64,000 nt of DNA from Planctomycetota bacterium (GTDB taxonomy: Bacteria; Planctomycetota; Planctomycetia; Pirellulales; Pirellulaceae), in the NCBI GenBank assembly GCA_963204915.1, contig CAUJHS010000076.1, positions 62,001 to 126,000 of the forward strand, read 5' to 3'. How positions within the stretch are numbered: position 1 is the stretch's first letter; every line of letters begins with the position of its first letter. The notes beneath the pieces are model-generated. The model was given only the letters and a program-made list of their open reading frames with translations. It did no database searches and was not told where the DNA came from. Shown piece after piece: positions 54,013 to 64,000 of this stretch. The translations under genes and the position numbers were made by a program.

Positions 54013-55383
54013 TTACTCGGGAAGCGAGGACTTGCGCCGCAACATATGGTGATAGTGTTGTGCAAAACGATGCGCTTCGTCGCGCACGTATTGTAATAAA
54101 CGCAGCGCATAGGAGTTGCGGCTCAAGCGAATCGGCTCGGCGGCCCCCGGTAGGTAAATCTCTTCTTCACGCTTGGCCAACGAGATCACCGTGGGCGGCG
54201 TTATCTCAAGAGACTCAAATGCGGCCAGGCCAGCGTTCAGTTGGCCCTTGCCTCCATCAATGAGCAAGATGTCCGGGAACGGCGAAGACTCATCGTGCAA
54301 TCGCTGGTAACGCCGAGACACAACCTCGTGAATGCTGCGGAAGTCGTCAATGCCCGGCACGCTTTTGATTTTGTAATGCCGGTAACCAGGCCGAAACGGC
54401 AATCCATCGATGAACGTCACAAGACTTGCGACCATGGCTTCGCCTCCCAAGTGCGCAATGTCAACGCCCTCGATGGTGCGCGGCGTCTCTTTTAGTTTCA
54501 GCACTTTGCGCAACCCCGAAAGTCCCTTCTTGGGATCAATGTAGAACACCTCCGGTTGCGCGTGCGTATCTAGTTCGCCTCGTTGATCGAGCGTTTCGAG
54601 CATGTGAATTTCGTCGCGCAATTTTGCGGCCGCCTCGAAGCGCAGCGACTTCGCCGCAACTTGCATTTCTTCACGCATTTGCTCGAGGAGTTGTTTCTTG
54701 TTTCCTTCCAGGAACATTTGCAGGCGGCGAATGTCGCGCCGGTACTCTTCTTTCGAAATGCGTAGGTTGCACGGCGCAGTGCATTGGTCAATGCTTGCAA
54801 GCAAGCAAGGTCGAAACCACCGCCAGCGTTGGTCTCCCTCGTCGATGTCCAGCCCGCATGTGCGGAATTTGAATACGCGCTGAAGCACCTGAACGGCGCC
54901 GCGGAGCGATCCGGCGCTGGTGAAAGGACCGTAGAGCTTCACGCCATTGGTTAATGGTTGGCGCGTTACCTCGACGCGAGGGAAATCCTCTCCCGTTGTG
55001 ATTTGAAGATACGGAAAAGTTTTGTCGTCCTTAAGGATCTTATTGTGCTTGGGCTGCACATCCTTAATCAGTCTCGACTCGACGAGCAACGCGTCGACTT
55101 CGCTCTCGCACTCGATGAAGTCAACATCCGCAATTTCTTTAATCCAATGGGAGGTGCGTCGTTCGTCCTCGGCGCCTTTTTGGAAGTAACTGCTGGCGCG
55201 GTTTCGCAGGTTTTTGGCCTTTCCCACGTAGATGACGCGCTGCGATACGTCTTTCATCAAGTACACGCCTGGACCTTGCGGAAACTCGCGCACCTTGGCG
55301 GCGGCCCGACGATAGCTGAAAGAACTTTCCTCGTCCGAGGTATGCCCCTCGTCGGAAGGCGTGGGCAGCGTTGCGTCGTCCAT
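54013..55383 (-). CDS. uvrC: UvrC excinuclease subunit, short form lacking HhH domain
   Basis: 456 residues from the ATG at 55383. UvrC makes both incisions around DNA lesions in nucleotide excision repair with UvrA and UvrB. Parts in order: GIY-YIG nuclease (about 35-120; GPGVYLMKDVSQRVIYVGKAKNL), a Cys-containing region (PCLLASIDQCTAPC), UvrB-binding UVR motif (about 235-270; KSLRFEAAAKLRDEIHMLE) and the RNase-H-like 5' incision nuclease (about 310-445; GVDIAHLGGEAMVASLVTF, DILLIDGGKGQL, RDEAHRFA). Catalytic Asp and His residues are present. The chain ends just after HRFAQHYHHMLRRK, so the C-terminal helix-hairpin-helix pair (about 55 residues in E. coli) is missing. Confidence 0.9.
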   Translation of the reverse strand: MDDATLPTPSDEGHTSDEESSFSYRRAAAKVREFPQGPGVYLMKDVSQRVIYVGKAKNLRNRASSYFQKGAEDERRTSHWIKEIADVDFIECESEVDALLVESRLIKDVQPKHNKILKDDKTFPYLQITTGEDFPRVEVTRQPLTNGVKLYGPFTSAGSLRGAVQVLQRVFKFRTCGLDIDEGDQRWRWFRPCLLASIDQCTAPCNLRISKEEYRRDIRRLQMFLEGNKKQLLEQMREEMQVAAKSLRFEAAAKLRDEIHMLETLDQRGELDTHAQPEVFYIDPKKGLSGLRKVLKLKETPRTIEGVDIAHLGGEAMVASLVTFIDGLPFRPGYRHYKIKSVPGIDDFRSIHEVVSRRYQRLHDESSPFPDILLIDGGKGQLNAGLAAFESLEITPPTVISLAKREEEIYLPGAAEPIRLSRNSYALRLLQYVRDEAHRFAQHYHHMLRRKSSLPE

Positions 55384-55481
55384 GGTGCGAAGCGAATTGA
55401 GCAAGAAGGAGAGTCAAACGACTTGGGGCAAAGTCCTGGGCGCCGTCCAAGGCGTTCTTATGTGGCGCGCCATACAAACAC

Positions 55482-56099
55482 TTATTCCATTTTAGAGCCA
55501 GGCGCCCGACCGGCAACGTCTCGGGGAATCCCCGGCTCCCACGCGACTTCGCGCAAAATGCGACCCAAGAGCGCTCCCCCGAATAGCCCGCCAACACCAA
55601 CAACGCAAATGGCCGCGACGCGCGCTACGAGTTCCATTTGGTTGGCGCCAAGTGGTCGCCAGGTTTCGCGATCTACATCCCACCGCAACATCGCGGCGGC
55701 GAGAAGCATGGCTGACATGCACGCCGCGATGCAGGCAACCTGGACGAATCGCTTACCAGGCCCGGAATTTTGCATCGCAACAAGCGCACCCAACGAGGCT
55801 CCCAAGGCTGCGCCGAGTGCGATCCCTGACAAAGTTCCCAGGATCGCCGCCAGGAGCCCCGTGGTGACAAGCGTTTCGATGAACGAGAACGCAGGATCGC
55901 GGTAGCCCATGGCGTCGCCGCCAGCGACCATTGCGAATAACATTCCGACTCCGGCCCCCGACACCGAACCGACCCAAGCGCCCACGTAGCCGCCTGCGAA
56001 CAAACCGGTCAAGACGAGGCTCCATCGGTTGTCTTGCAGTGTATGGGTGCACGTCTCCTCGGGAAGCGGAGATGGGCTTTCATACGGATTCCAATGCAT
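55482..56099 (-). CDS. Glycine/alanine-rich membrane protein with NPYESP N-terminus
   Basis: 205 residues. The start MHWNPYESPSP carries the NPYxSP motif common at the beginning of planctomycete membrane proteins. Four to five hydrophobic, Gly/Ala-rich helices follow (GLFAGGYVGAWVGSVSGAGVG, LVTTGLLAAILGTLSGIALGAALGA, in parts; FVQVACIAACMSAMLLAAAM; VAAICVVGVGGLFGGALLG). No catalytic motif or known family. The gene lies between proB and uvrC on the same strand, but with gaps over 95 bases on both sides. Role unknown. Confidence 0.68.
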   Translation of the reverse strand: MHWNPYESPSPLPEETCTHTLQDNRWSLVLTGLFAGGYVGAWVGSVSGAGVGMLFAMVAGGDAMGYRDPAFSFIETLVTTGLLAAILGTLSGIALGAALGASLGALVAMQNSGPGKRFVQVACIAACMSAMLLAAAMLRWDVDRETWRPLGANQMELVARVAAICVVGVGGLFGGALLGRILREVAWEPGIPRDVAGRAPGSKME

Positions 56100-56244
56100 A
56101 GATGCATTCTATCCGACGCAGTCACCGCGGCGCCAATCAGGCCGATCAAACCGGAAGCGTTTGCACGGCGGCGGCGCCAGAGACCGTTTGCTCCCGGGAG
56201 GCGATGGAAGGCGCAAGGGATGGCTTAAACGTCGCGTTATGTCA

Positions 56245-57393
56245 TCAAGCGCGGCCGCGGACCACGGCCATGTTATCGCGATGGATCACCGCTTTATAAG
56301 GCAATCGGCCCAACACTTGGGCGATCTGATCGCTTTTGAGGCGCTTGATGCGGTCCAAGTCTTCCCAACGATAGTTGGTTAGGCCTCGGGCGAACTCGCG
56401 TCCTTCACCGTCGATCACGGAGACAATATCGCCCTTTTGAAACTTACCTTCTAGCTCGACCACGCCAATGGCAAGCAAGCTGCGGCCGTCCTCAACGATG
56501 GCCTTGCGTGCGCCATCGTCCACGCGCACTTTGCCGCGCGGCTGAGCGGTTAGTCCAATCCAACGTTTCCATGGCGTAACCGACTTGCCTTGCGCAAGGA
56601 ACAACGTGCCGAGCGGCTGACCGGCCAGTACATCGCGCACCACGGTCTCGCGGCGGCCGCTGGCGATGATCACGTTTTCTCCCCCGGATGTGCAAAGCCG
56701 CGCGGCTTCGAGCTTACTGGCCATGCCGCCTTTGCTCAGCCCGGTGGCCTTGTCTCGCACAAACTCATAGACGGTTTCATCAATCTTGGGGACCGTCGAA
56801 ACAAGACGTGACGCCGGGTCCTTCGGATCGCCGTTGTAAAGTCCTTCAATGTCGGAAAGGATCACGAGCAACGACGCACGAATCAGGTTCGTGACCATCG
56901 CGGCCAAGCGGTCGTTGTCGCCAAAGGTGGTGAGCAACTCATCCACGGCGACGGTGTCATTTTCGTTGATAATCGGAATGGCGCCGAACTCCAGCAGCGC
57001 CAGTAACGTGTTGCGCACATTGAGATAGCTGGTGCGATGGTCCAAGTCGCCTGCCGTGAGCAACACCTGGCCGACGTGACGATTATGGCGGCGAAACGCG
57101 CCTTCATACGTTTCGATGAGGCGCGCTTGACCAATGGCCGCAACGGCTTGCAGCGTCGCCAAGTCGGTCGGGCGTTTCGAAAGCCCTAAGCGGCCCATGC
57201 CCGCGCCCACAGCTCCCGAACTAACGAGCACGACGCGGCGTCCTGTGTCGGCGACAGCGCTCAGGTCTTCCGCGAGCCGCGCAATGCGTTCTTCGTTCAA
57301 GGAACCGTCATCGCGCGTTAATACGCGAGTCCCGACTTTGACTACGATCAAGTGAGACGTGGCGGCGATTTCCTGTCGCAGAAGATCCGTCAT
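56245..57393 (-). CDS. proB: Glutamate 5-kinase with PUA domain
   Basis: 382 residues from the ATG at 57393; the frame is open to 57480. The enzyme phosphorylates glutamate at the gamma carboxylate, the first and feedback-regulated step of proline synthesis. Amino-acid kinase domain about 12-265: LIVVKVGTRVLT, VVLVSSGAVGAGMGRLGL, AIPIINENDTVAVDEL, FGDNDRLAAMV and KGGMASKLEAARL. C-terminal PUA domain about 280-370 (GKVRVDDGARKAIVEDGRSLL, GVVELEGKFQKGDIVSV), usual in bacterial ProB. It lies downstream of the transaldolase gene on the same strand. No proA is adjacent. Confidence 0.93.
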   Translation of the reverse strand: MTDLLRQEIAATSHLIVVKVGTRVLTRDDGSLNEERIARLAEDLSAVADTGRRVVLVSSGAVGAGMGRLGLSKRPTDLATLQAVAAIGQARLIETYEGAFRRHNRHVGQVLLTAGDLDHRTSYLNVRNTLLALLEFGAIPIINENDTVAVDELLTTFGDNDRLAAMVTNLIRASLLVILSDIEGLYNGDPKDPASRLVSTVPKIDETVYEFVRDKATGLSKGGMASKLEAARLCTSGGENVIIASGRRETVVRDVLAGQPLGTLFLAQGKSVTPWKRWIGLTAQPRGKVRVDDGARKAIVEDGRSLLAIGVVELEGKFQKGDIVSVIDGEGREFARGLTNYRWEDLDRIKRLKSDQIAQVLGRLPYKAVIHRDNMAVVRGRA

Positions 57394-57492
57394 AAATGCG
57401 GCGATCGCGTGTTCCAACCGCGTGATGGGTTCGTTGCCATGCGCCGTCGCCCCGAGCGTTGGCGAGCGGCGCAGGTCCATTGCCGGGCGGCG

Positions 57493-58554
57493 TTAACTGG
57501 CGGTGGTCAGTTCCGCGCGCTTACGAGCAATCAAAGCGAGCAAGTCTTTCTGGGGATCGGCGAATTTCTTGATGCCTTCCTCCATCAACACTTGTTCGAG
57601 TTTTTCAATGTTCACCTTTTCTGCGATTTCATCCAAGACGGCTTGCGGCGGCATTTGATCGACCTGTCGCGTGAACGTCACTTGGCTCTCGGCGACGGCG
57701 TCATTCGTGGCCGGCGGATTGGTTTCAATGTCGCTGCCTGCAAACGCCGCGACGTACTTCCAGGGAGCGTCTTCCGGCTTTTTCGTGCCCGTGCTGGCGA
57801 AGATAATCTCTTGAGCCAACGGCGTGGGGTGATCAGCCCAGAACTTTTGGTTGTCCTTCCAGATTTGCTTGGCGTTCACGATGCCCACTTGGCCCTGGGC
57901 TGCGGCAGAGAGCTCGGGAACATGTTTTTCGGTGTATACATCGACACGCGACACAAAGATGCTATAGACGCTCTTAAAATGATCCAGGCTCGCCCGCCGG
58001 CGCGCGCCGCGCCACATGGCCTCGCGGGCCAGGTGGTATTGCCGCATCGTAAACACCAGGGTGACATTCAGCGTGACGCCCGCGGCGCATAATTCCTCGA
58101 TCGCGTCGAGCCCCGCCGGAGTGGCCGGGATTTTAATCATCCGGTTATCATGGCCCTTCGACCATTGTTTGCCCAGATCGATGTACCGTCGTACTCGCTC
58201 AGCATGCGTCAAATTGGCGTTGGGATCTTCGAGCAAGGGGTCCAATTCGAAGCTCACATACCCGTCATTGCCGTGCGATTTTTTCCAAACGGGCAGGAAT
58301 ACTTCTTGGGCCCAACGAACGAGATGATCGGTCAAACGCCAGGCGATGGTTTCGTCATCAAGTCCTTCATCAATCAGGCTTTCCAACTCGCCGTCAAACC
58401 GTCCCGTTTTGATCAGGTCTGAGACAATGACGGGGTTTGACGTGGCCCCGGTAGCGCCCCAGGCGCGATTAATGCGCACCAGTTCAGGATCCACCGAATC
58501 CAGCCAAAGTTTCGTGCCCGACGCCATGAGGGATTGAAGCGGAGCAGGAGTCAT
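57493..58554 (-). CDS. tal: Transaldolase
   Basis: 353 residues. Transaldolase moves dihydroxyacetone units between sugar phosphates in the pentose phosphate pathway. The Schiff-base lysine is in [16 protein letters not shown] (about 140); [13 protein letters not shown] is at about 36-48 and [18 protein letters not shown] at about 160-177. The sequence [14 protein letters not shown] resembles the large TalA/B-like group found in planctomycetes, cyanobacteria and actinobacteria. Cytosolic, no signal peptide. The proB start (57393, or 57480 if the longer frame is used) is close downstream, so co-transcription is possible. Confidence 0.92.
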   Translation of the reverse strand: MTPAPLQSLMASGTKLWLDSVDPELVRINRAWGATGATSNPVIVSDLIKTGRFDGELESLIDEGLDDETIAWRLTDHLVRWAQEVFLPVWKKSHGNDGYVSFELDPLLEDPNANLTHAERVRRYIDLGKQWSKGHDNRMIKIPATPAGLDAIEELCAAGVTLNVTLVFTMRQYHLAREAMWRGARRRASLDHFKSVYSIFVSRVDVYTEKHVPELSAAAQGQVGIVNAKQIWKDNQKFWADHPTPLAQEIIFASTGTKKPEDAPWKYVAAFAGSDIETNPPATNDAVAESQVTFTRQVDQMPPQAVLDEIAEKVNIEKLEQVLMEEGIKKFADPQKDLLALIARKRAELTTAS

Positions 58555-58889
58555 GCTTGAAGAATCCTCGAAGGAAAAACAGGAGGGAGGAGATGCGGCA
58601 GATCTGTTACGCCGCGGGCGGGAACATTGAACTTACCCGGTCGGTACGCCAATGTGCAACCGCTGCCCCCAGGAATGACCTGAAATGCGATATAAGTCTA
58701 TTCGAATTATGCGGCATCGGACGTGACGCCAACGCATCAACTAATCCTCATGCATGCATTCCTGTTGATGTGTTGGAGCGATGTTGTGAGACAGCGGCTC
58801 CTCGTTCAGATGCCTCGCCTGCCTTTACGTGCCCATCCTTGGGGGTGTGGGTTTGCCAGACTACGGCGATCCAAGGGGGCCCCAGTGGT
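58555..58889. other. Gene-free stretch between dsbD and tal
   Basis: 335 bases, presumably holding the tal promoter. One plus-strand frame (58557-58913) has no coding character. Nothing else recognised. Confidence 0.4.
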
Positions 58890-61334
58890 TTAACGAGCGT
58901 CGCTGAGCGTTAAGCCGGCCTTTGCTGTACGTGTCTGCGCAGATTTAGAAGGACCTGCCTGTTTGAGTGCTTCGATGACGTCCGACTCGCTCAATAAATC
59001 GCGCAAAACAATAGGGTCGTTGGGGCGGTCTGCGGGATAAATTGCCAAAAGTGGGATCGACTTACTGCCCAATTCTTCAAGCGCCTTCTTGATCTCTTCC
59101 GACTCGTCGGTCCAGTCGGCCAGCAATGGCTGGATACCGTGCTGGTCAACGACGTTTCGCACGTCCTTCGTGTTGATGGCGAACTTTAGGTTGGTTTTGC
59201 AGGTCAAGCACCAGTCGGCCGTAAAGTCGACCATAACCGTTTTTCCTTCGGCCTGGGCCTGGGCCAACGCGCTGGGCGACCAAGGTTGCCAAGGAAGCGC
59301 TTCTTTGCCAGGCGCCAAAAAGGTGAAGGCCAGAACGCCTATTGCCGTAGCCGTGGCGATGCTGCCAAGCCACGCCGTCGCTCGCTGGGCGGGTGTCTTG
59401 GTATACGCCGTTCGTCCTATCCACCAGCACGCGAACCAGATTCCCACCAACAGAGTTAGCGTGGGAATGAAGTAATCTTTGTTGATTGTTGAAAACAAAA
59501 ACACAACGGTGCCAAGCAAGACGAATCCCATCACCTCTTTGAATGTTTCCATCCAGGCGCCGGGACGGGGCAGAAACCGCATTAAGCTGGGAAACGCTCC
59601 TAAGAGCAAATACGGCGAGGCCATGCCGACGCCCACGCTCAGGAAGATCACATAGGTTACCCAAGGCGGTTGCGTAAGGGTGAAGCCGAAAACCGTTCCC
59701 AAAAAAGGACCGCTGCAGGGTGTTGCTAATAACGTGGTGAATGCGCCCTTAAAAAATGCGCCGTCTAAACCCTCGCGCTCCTGCAAGTCCTGAGCATTGC
59801 GGCCGCCGGTGAAACCGGGAATGGGCATTTCCCACACGCCGAGAAAGCTAAGCGCCATGGCGAATACGAGGCCGGTTATGCCGACCTTGAACCACAAATT
59901 TGTAAATTGCTCTCCCCAACCAAGTTGGGCAAACGCCGCCAGCGTCGCCAGCACGAGGAACACCGACAACAGGCCAAGCGAAAACGAAAGATTCAGTCCA
60001 AGCACGCGGCCGCGGCTTTCACCTCCTTGTTGGGCAAAGGACAGCACTTTCAACCCAATAACGGGTAACACGCAAGGCATCAGGTTAAGGATCAATCCCC
60101 CCAATAGCGCCGAACCGATCTTGATCCACAACGCTCCCATCGATAGCGGGGCGTAGGTTTTGACGCTGGCCAGTTCTGAATTTTGACCGGTCGCGCCGGG
60201 CGCTTGGGAAGCCGAAGTTGCGAGTTTCGCCACTTCGGCATACTTCGATGAAGCAAACGCTAACGGCGCTTCACCCGTTGGGCCTGCGGGCCCCACTTCA
60301 AGCGTGCCTTCAAATGCCGCAGCTACGGGAGGCTGGCAACTTGTGTCGGTACAAACTTGGTAGCCTATTTGCCCGGCAATGGTGCGTGGTCCAGGGGCCA
60401 TGTCCTCAGGCACGCGCAGTTCGACGGTCCAACGCACGGCGCCCTCGTGATAGCGCTGCTCGGGCAATTGGGCATCGGTCGCTGGCGCGACCACAGGCTC
60501 TTTGGAAGCGACTGGCGCAGCGTGCGTTAGCCCCGATGACTTTGAAACCACGATCAACGTGGGTTTGTTCGCGAGCAGGTTGTCGCTCGGGCGCGCGGCC
60601 AACGCGTAAATATGACACCCCTCGTCAGGAATCGCCTCCAACGTTAATTGAGCGACCCCCCCAGGTGGAACCATTTGTGGTTCGATAACGCCTCGGATTT
60701 TGACGGCCGAGTTCGGGGCGCGAAACTCGCCTGTCGCCCCTGCTTCGAAATACCCTCCGAACTTCGCGGTGAACCGATGCGAAACGGGAATGCATTGCCC
60801 CAGCGCGCCGCCGCGACAACGCAGGCCGTCATAACGGCCGACGATGGTCAGTTCCTCGGGCTTTACGTTATCATCCAAACGAATGGGGGCCGTCCAAACC
60901 ACTTCGCCGTCGTGCTCTTCGACGGGCAAGTCGCCGTAGATATCGCGATAATGGTGGATTTTCGGATCGCGATTTGGCTGGAACTCGCCCGTGATTTCCA
61001 CTCCTGCAACCGACTCCACCTTGATTTTCGACTTAAGCGGCCCACCCGGTTTCTGGGTGAGCGAGTAAACATGCCACTCCGGAGGCAATTTCAACGTGAA
61101 TGTAAGCCGTCCTTCTCGGCTGCCCTGTTTCAACTGAAACTGCGATGCGAACTTGGGTTCGTCGTCCTCCTTGCCGGCGCCAGGCAACGCTAAATCGCCG
61201 GGAAGTTGAAATGCCGGCAACGAGGGGTTGTCCGCCGGTTGGGCGAAGAGGTGGGATTGTGTGTGAACGTTGAAAAGACCCAACAGAATCGCAGCGGCAA
61301 TAATGGTCCGACCGCAAGCTGCCATGCGTTTCAT
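58890..61334 (-). CDS. dsbD: Thiol:disulfide interchange protein DsbD with tandem N-terminal domains
   Basis: 814 residues, longer than E. coli DsbD (about 565). A signal peptide (TIIAAAILLGLFNVHTQSHLFA) is followed by two DsbD-alpha-like domains: about 60-200, with Cys pair LRCRGGALGQC, and about 205-350, with YQVCTDTSCQPP. The central membrane domain (about 400-640, about eight helices) has the redox Cys in LMPCVLPVIGLKV and LATPCSGPFLG. The C-terminal thioredoxin domain (about 690-800) has FTADWCLTCKTN. DsbD passes electrons from cytosolic thioredoxin to periplasmic targets, for disulfide repair and cytochrome c maturation. That fits the CxxCH-containing secreted proteins of this genome. 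No second gene in its operon is evident. Confidence 0.92.
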   Translation of the reverse strand: MKRMAACGRTIIAAAILLGLFNVHTQSHLFAQPADNPSLPAFQLPGDLALPGAGKEDDEPKFASQFQLKQGSREGRLTFTLKLPPEWHVYSLTQKPGGPLKSKIKVESVAGVEITGEFQPNRDPKIHHYRDIYGDLPVEEHDGEVVWTAPIRLDDNVKPEELTIVGRYDGLRCRGGALGQCIPVSHRFTAKFGGYFEAGATGEFRAPNSAVKIRGVIEPQMVPPGGVAQLTLEAIPDEGCHIYALAARPSDNLLANKPTLIVVSKSSGLTHAAPVASKEPVVAPATDAQLPEQRYHEGAVRWTVELRVPEDMAPGPRTIAGQIGYQVCTDTSCQPPVAAAFEGTLEVGPAGPTGEAPLAFASSKYAEVAKLATSASQAPGATGQNSELASVKTYAPLSMGALWIKIGSALLGGLILNLMPCVLPVIGLKVLSFAQQGGESRGRVLGLNLSFSLGLLSVFLVLATLAAFAQLGWGEQFTNLWFKVGITGLVFAMALSFLGVWEMPIPGFTGGRNAQDLQEREGLDGAFFKGAFTTLLATPCSGPFLGTVFGFTLTQPPWVTYVIFLSVGVGMASPYLLLGAFPSLMRFLPRPGAWMETFKEVMGFVLLGTVVFLFSTINKDYFIPTLTLLVGIWFACWWIGRTAYTKTPAQRATAWLGSIATATAIGVLAFTFLAPGKEALPWQPWSPSALAQAQAEGKTVMVDFTADWCLTCKTNLKFAINTKDVRNVVDQHGIQPLLADWTDESEEIKKALEELGSKSIPLLAIYPADRPNDPIVLRDLLSESDVIEALKQAGPSKSAQTRTAKAGLTLSDAR

Positions 61335-61618
61335 TTCGATAGCCCTCTTGACTCGCTAACTTATTCAATGGCAAAGAGTTAAATTCTATCGAACCGTTGT
61401 GCGTGAGGTCAAGGCAAGCCGCACGGCGATCGCGGGGGTATTTGCAAACTGCCGCCGTTCGTCGATCGGCGTTAACCCTGGGTTAGCTGGGTCGATGACG
61501 TAAGAACCCTGCGCCCGAACATAGCGGTTACTTGAAACGCACGCACGACTCGCACCAACTCGGTTTAGTATCGGAAATCCGAAGGCCGGGTTCGGTGAGG
61601 TGCGTCACACTCGCTAAA

Positions 61619-62977
61619 CTATTCCAGCCCCCACTGTTCACACCGTCGATGGAGCCGGGCGCGCGAGACGCCAAGTAATTCGGCGGCTTGGGTTTTATTC
61701 CCCTTCGCTTGCCGCAGCGCGCGCTGAATTAACTCCCGTTCGAGCGTCTCCAAATACTCGTCCAATACGATTCGCTCGACCTCGCGCACAGGATAGGTTG
61801 CCGCATCGGCCGCTAAACGAAGCGACTCGGGCAAGTCCGCCGCAGTAACCCACGGTCCTTCGGCGTATTGACGCGCTTGACGCACGATCTCCGACAGTTC
61901 ATCCAAGTTGCCCATCCAGGGATGTGCGGCCAAAACATCCAATGCGGATTCATCAAAACCTGTGTATTGGCGTTCGCTTTCGGCATTGGCTTCTTCGAGA
62001 AACCACTGCGCCAGCAGCGGAATATCATCACGGCGTTCGGCCAAAGCCGGCAGAGCGATCGTGATGGTGCTCAACTGCAACGCTAAGTCTGGGCGGAAAC
62101 GGTCTTCACCGTAGTCCGTTAGGGGACGCCGGGCCGTCGCGAGCGCATTCAAACAGAAGTCGGGTAGAGAAAAGAATCCGGCCAGTTCGGTTTGGCTATC
62201 TAGCGCAAGCTGATCGACGTTTAACAATAGTAACGTTCCCGGATCGGACGAACGCTTTTCAAGACCGCGCTGAATCAGCGCTACCACCGTGGCCTGCAAA
62301 AGTTCGCTATCGGCCAGAGCGCAATCAACGGCAGCCAAAGGTGCGGGAGGATCGCTTCGTCGCGCGTAGTGTATGGCCCGGGCGACATGTTCGCGCCCGC
62401 TTCCTTGGGGTCCGACAATGACTGCGTTAGCGCGACTCTTGGCCGCTGCGATCGCTTGCGACCGTACTCGACTCATCACGAGGCTTTCCCCCGCCAGTCG
62501 GTCGAGATCGAAGCGTCGCGCCAAGCGGCGACGAAATTCGCGCAATCGGTAGTGCAACGGCTCGTCGCCTTGCGTCAGAAGAGATCTTTCCTCCCAAATG
62601 GGGGAGTCTTGCGACGCTAGGATGATCATCGCTCCCGAACAATCGCCTTTGGCGTTGAAAAGCGGTAAAGATTCGCCTTGGCGCCTTTGGAGCGACTCGC
62701 CGGCGCGCGCCTCGGCTACGAACGAGACTCGCTCGCCGCGTAACGCCTGCGGCGGCGGACAAAGCCCAGCCAGCGTGTACGCGGTTGTCCCGCGTTGCGG
62801 ATTGGAATGGTAACGGCAAGGCTGACCAATCAATTGATCCTCGTCAATTCCGACCCAGGCGGCGCAAGGCGGACTGCAATAGACGAGTGTAAATTGAGCA
62901 TCGATCACGTAAACCGGATTAACGGTCTCCGCAAGATACCGATGCAGCGCTGTCTTCGTAGAGCCCAACCTCGACAT
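61619..62977 (-). CDS. PAS-AAA-Fis regulator with degenerate sigma-54-activator ATPase
   Basis: 452 residues from the ATG at 62977; the frame is open to 63202 inside the upstream gene. PAS domain about 10-120 (ALHRYLAETVNPVYVIDAQFTLVYCS). The middle resembles an NtrC-type AAA+ domain (about 165-370), but Walker A reads GPQGSGREHVARAIHY with Arg for Lys, Walker B is LLLLNVDQL without the usual Asp-Glu, and the GAFTGA loop that contacts sigma-54 is absent. Lid and sensor parts remain (RDDIPLLAQWFLEEAN, AHPWMGNLDELSEIV). A Fis-type helix-turn-helix ends the protein (ALRQAKGNKTQAAELLGVSRARLHRR). So it probably binds DNA and a signal but does not activate sigma-54 by ATP hydrolysis. Confidence 0.85.
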   Translation of the reverse strand: MSRLGSTKTALHRYLAETVNPVYVIDAQFTLVYCSPPCAAWVGIDEDQLIGQPCRYHSNPQRGTTAYTLAGLCPPPQALRGERVSFVAEARAGESLQRRQGESLPLFNAKGDCSGAMIILASQDSPIWEERSLLTQGDEPLHYRLREFRRRLARRFDLDRLAGESLVMSRVRSQAIAAAKSRANAVIVGPQGSGREHVARAIHYARRSDPPAPLAAVDCALADSELLQATVVALIQRGLEKRSSDPGTLLLLNVDQLALDSQTELAGFFSLPDFCLNALATARRPLTDYGEDRFRPDLALQLSTITIALPALAERRDDIPLLAQWFLEEANAESERQYTGFDESALDVLAAHPWMGNLDELSEIVRQARQYAEGPWVTAADLPESLRLAADAATYPVREVERIVLDEYLETLERELIQRALRQAKGNKTQAAELLGVSRARLHRRCEQWGLE

Positions 62978-63095
62978 AACGTGAACCAACAAAACGAACG
63001 ATCGTAACGTCCCGTCGAGAATCGGGACCCGCCTCTTGGCGCTGCCGTTATTGCTTCCGAGAATTCCTTCGTTGTTTTCGCCACCCGCGGATTGT

Positions 63096-64000
<905 letters not shown>

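Overview
The window is about 64 kb of a Planctomycetota chromosome, most likely Pirellulales-like. The evidence is gene content: four DUF1501 proteins, three DUF1549/DUF1553 proteins with c-type-haem-like CxxCH motifs, a membrane Ser/Thr kinase next to a planctomycete-type ECF sigma factor, an N-terminal 'NPYESP' membrane protein, and secreted proteins with FG-GAP, LamG and dockerin modules. Genes lie on both strands in short operons. I saw no tRNA, rRNA, CRISPR array, insertion sequence or prophage. The two outermost genes are cut by the window edges.

Region by region. 1-3.4 kb: a truncated FG-GAP secreted protein diverges from a phosphate-selective-type porin and a very cysteine-rich lipoprotein. 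3.4-6.3 kb: a beta carbonic anhydrase and a SulP anion transporter, a probable bicarbonate module. 6.3-11.3 kb: small hypothetical proteins, a YjhG/YagF-type sugar-acid dehydratase, and an overlapping Bcp peroxiredoxin and metallophosphoesterase. 11.4-19.5 kb: a DUF1549/DUF1553 plus DUF1501 pair, a secreted dockerin protein built of 18-residue helical repeats, and an MFS transporter. 19.5-26.2 kb: a CTAG-rich gene-free stretch, then Ser/Thr kinase, ECF sigma factor, PhoR-like histidine kinase and PhoB-like regulator in one direction. 26.2-32.2 kb: a second DUF1501 and PSCyt1-type DUF1549/DUF1553 pair directly downstream of a second two-component system. 32.4-33.1 kb: a scar with two gene remnants, a YgjP-like metallopeptidase and a helix-turn-helix protein. 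33.4-45.3 kb: a lipoprotein, a secreted beta-propeller glycosidase-like protein, a third DUF1549/DUF1501 pair, a PP2A-like phosphatase, a solitary DUF1501, a YdjM-like membrane hydrolase, a NagB-like protein, two leucine-rich-repeat-related proteins and FxsA. 45.4-53.5 kb: a TPR protein, a ParA-type ATPase, a GlpG-like rhomboid protease, a metal ABC permease fused to a DtxR-like regulator, a YgiN-like monooxygenase and acetolactate synthase. 54-64 kb: a short UvrC, a membrane protein, glutamate 5-kinase, transaldolase, DsbD, a PAS-AAA-Fis regulator with degenerate ATPase motifs, and a truncated class II histone deacetylase-like hydrolase.

Functionally the window mixes core metabolism and repair (ilvB, proB, tal, uvrC, bcp, dsbD) with the secreted polymer-handling machinery typical of planctomycetes and a high density of signalling genes. 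The least conventional features are the 18-residue repeat dockerin protein (16381-17697), the helical insertions after helix 5 of both the SulP and MFS transporters, the permease-DtxR fusion (49646-51166), the kinase/sigma/two-component gene run (20251-26188) and the CTAG-rich intergenic segment near 19.6-19.9 kb.
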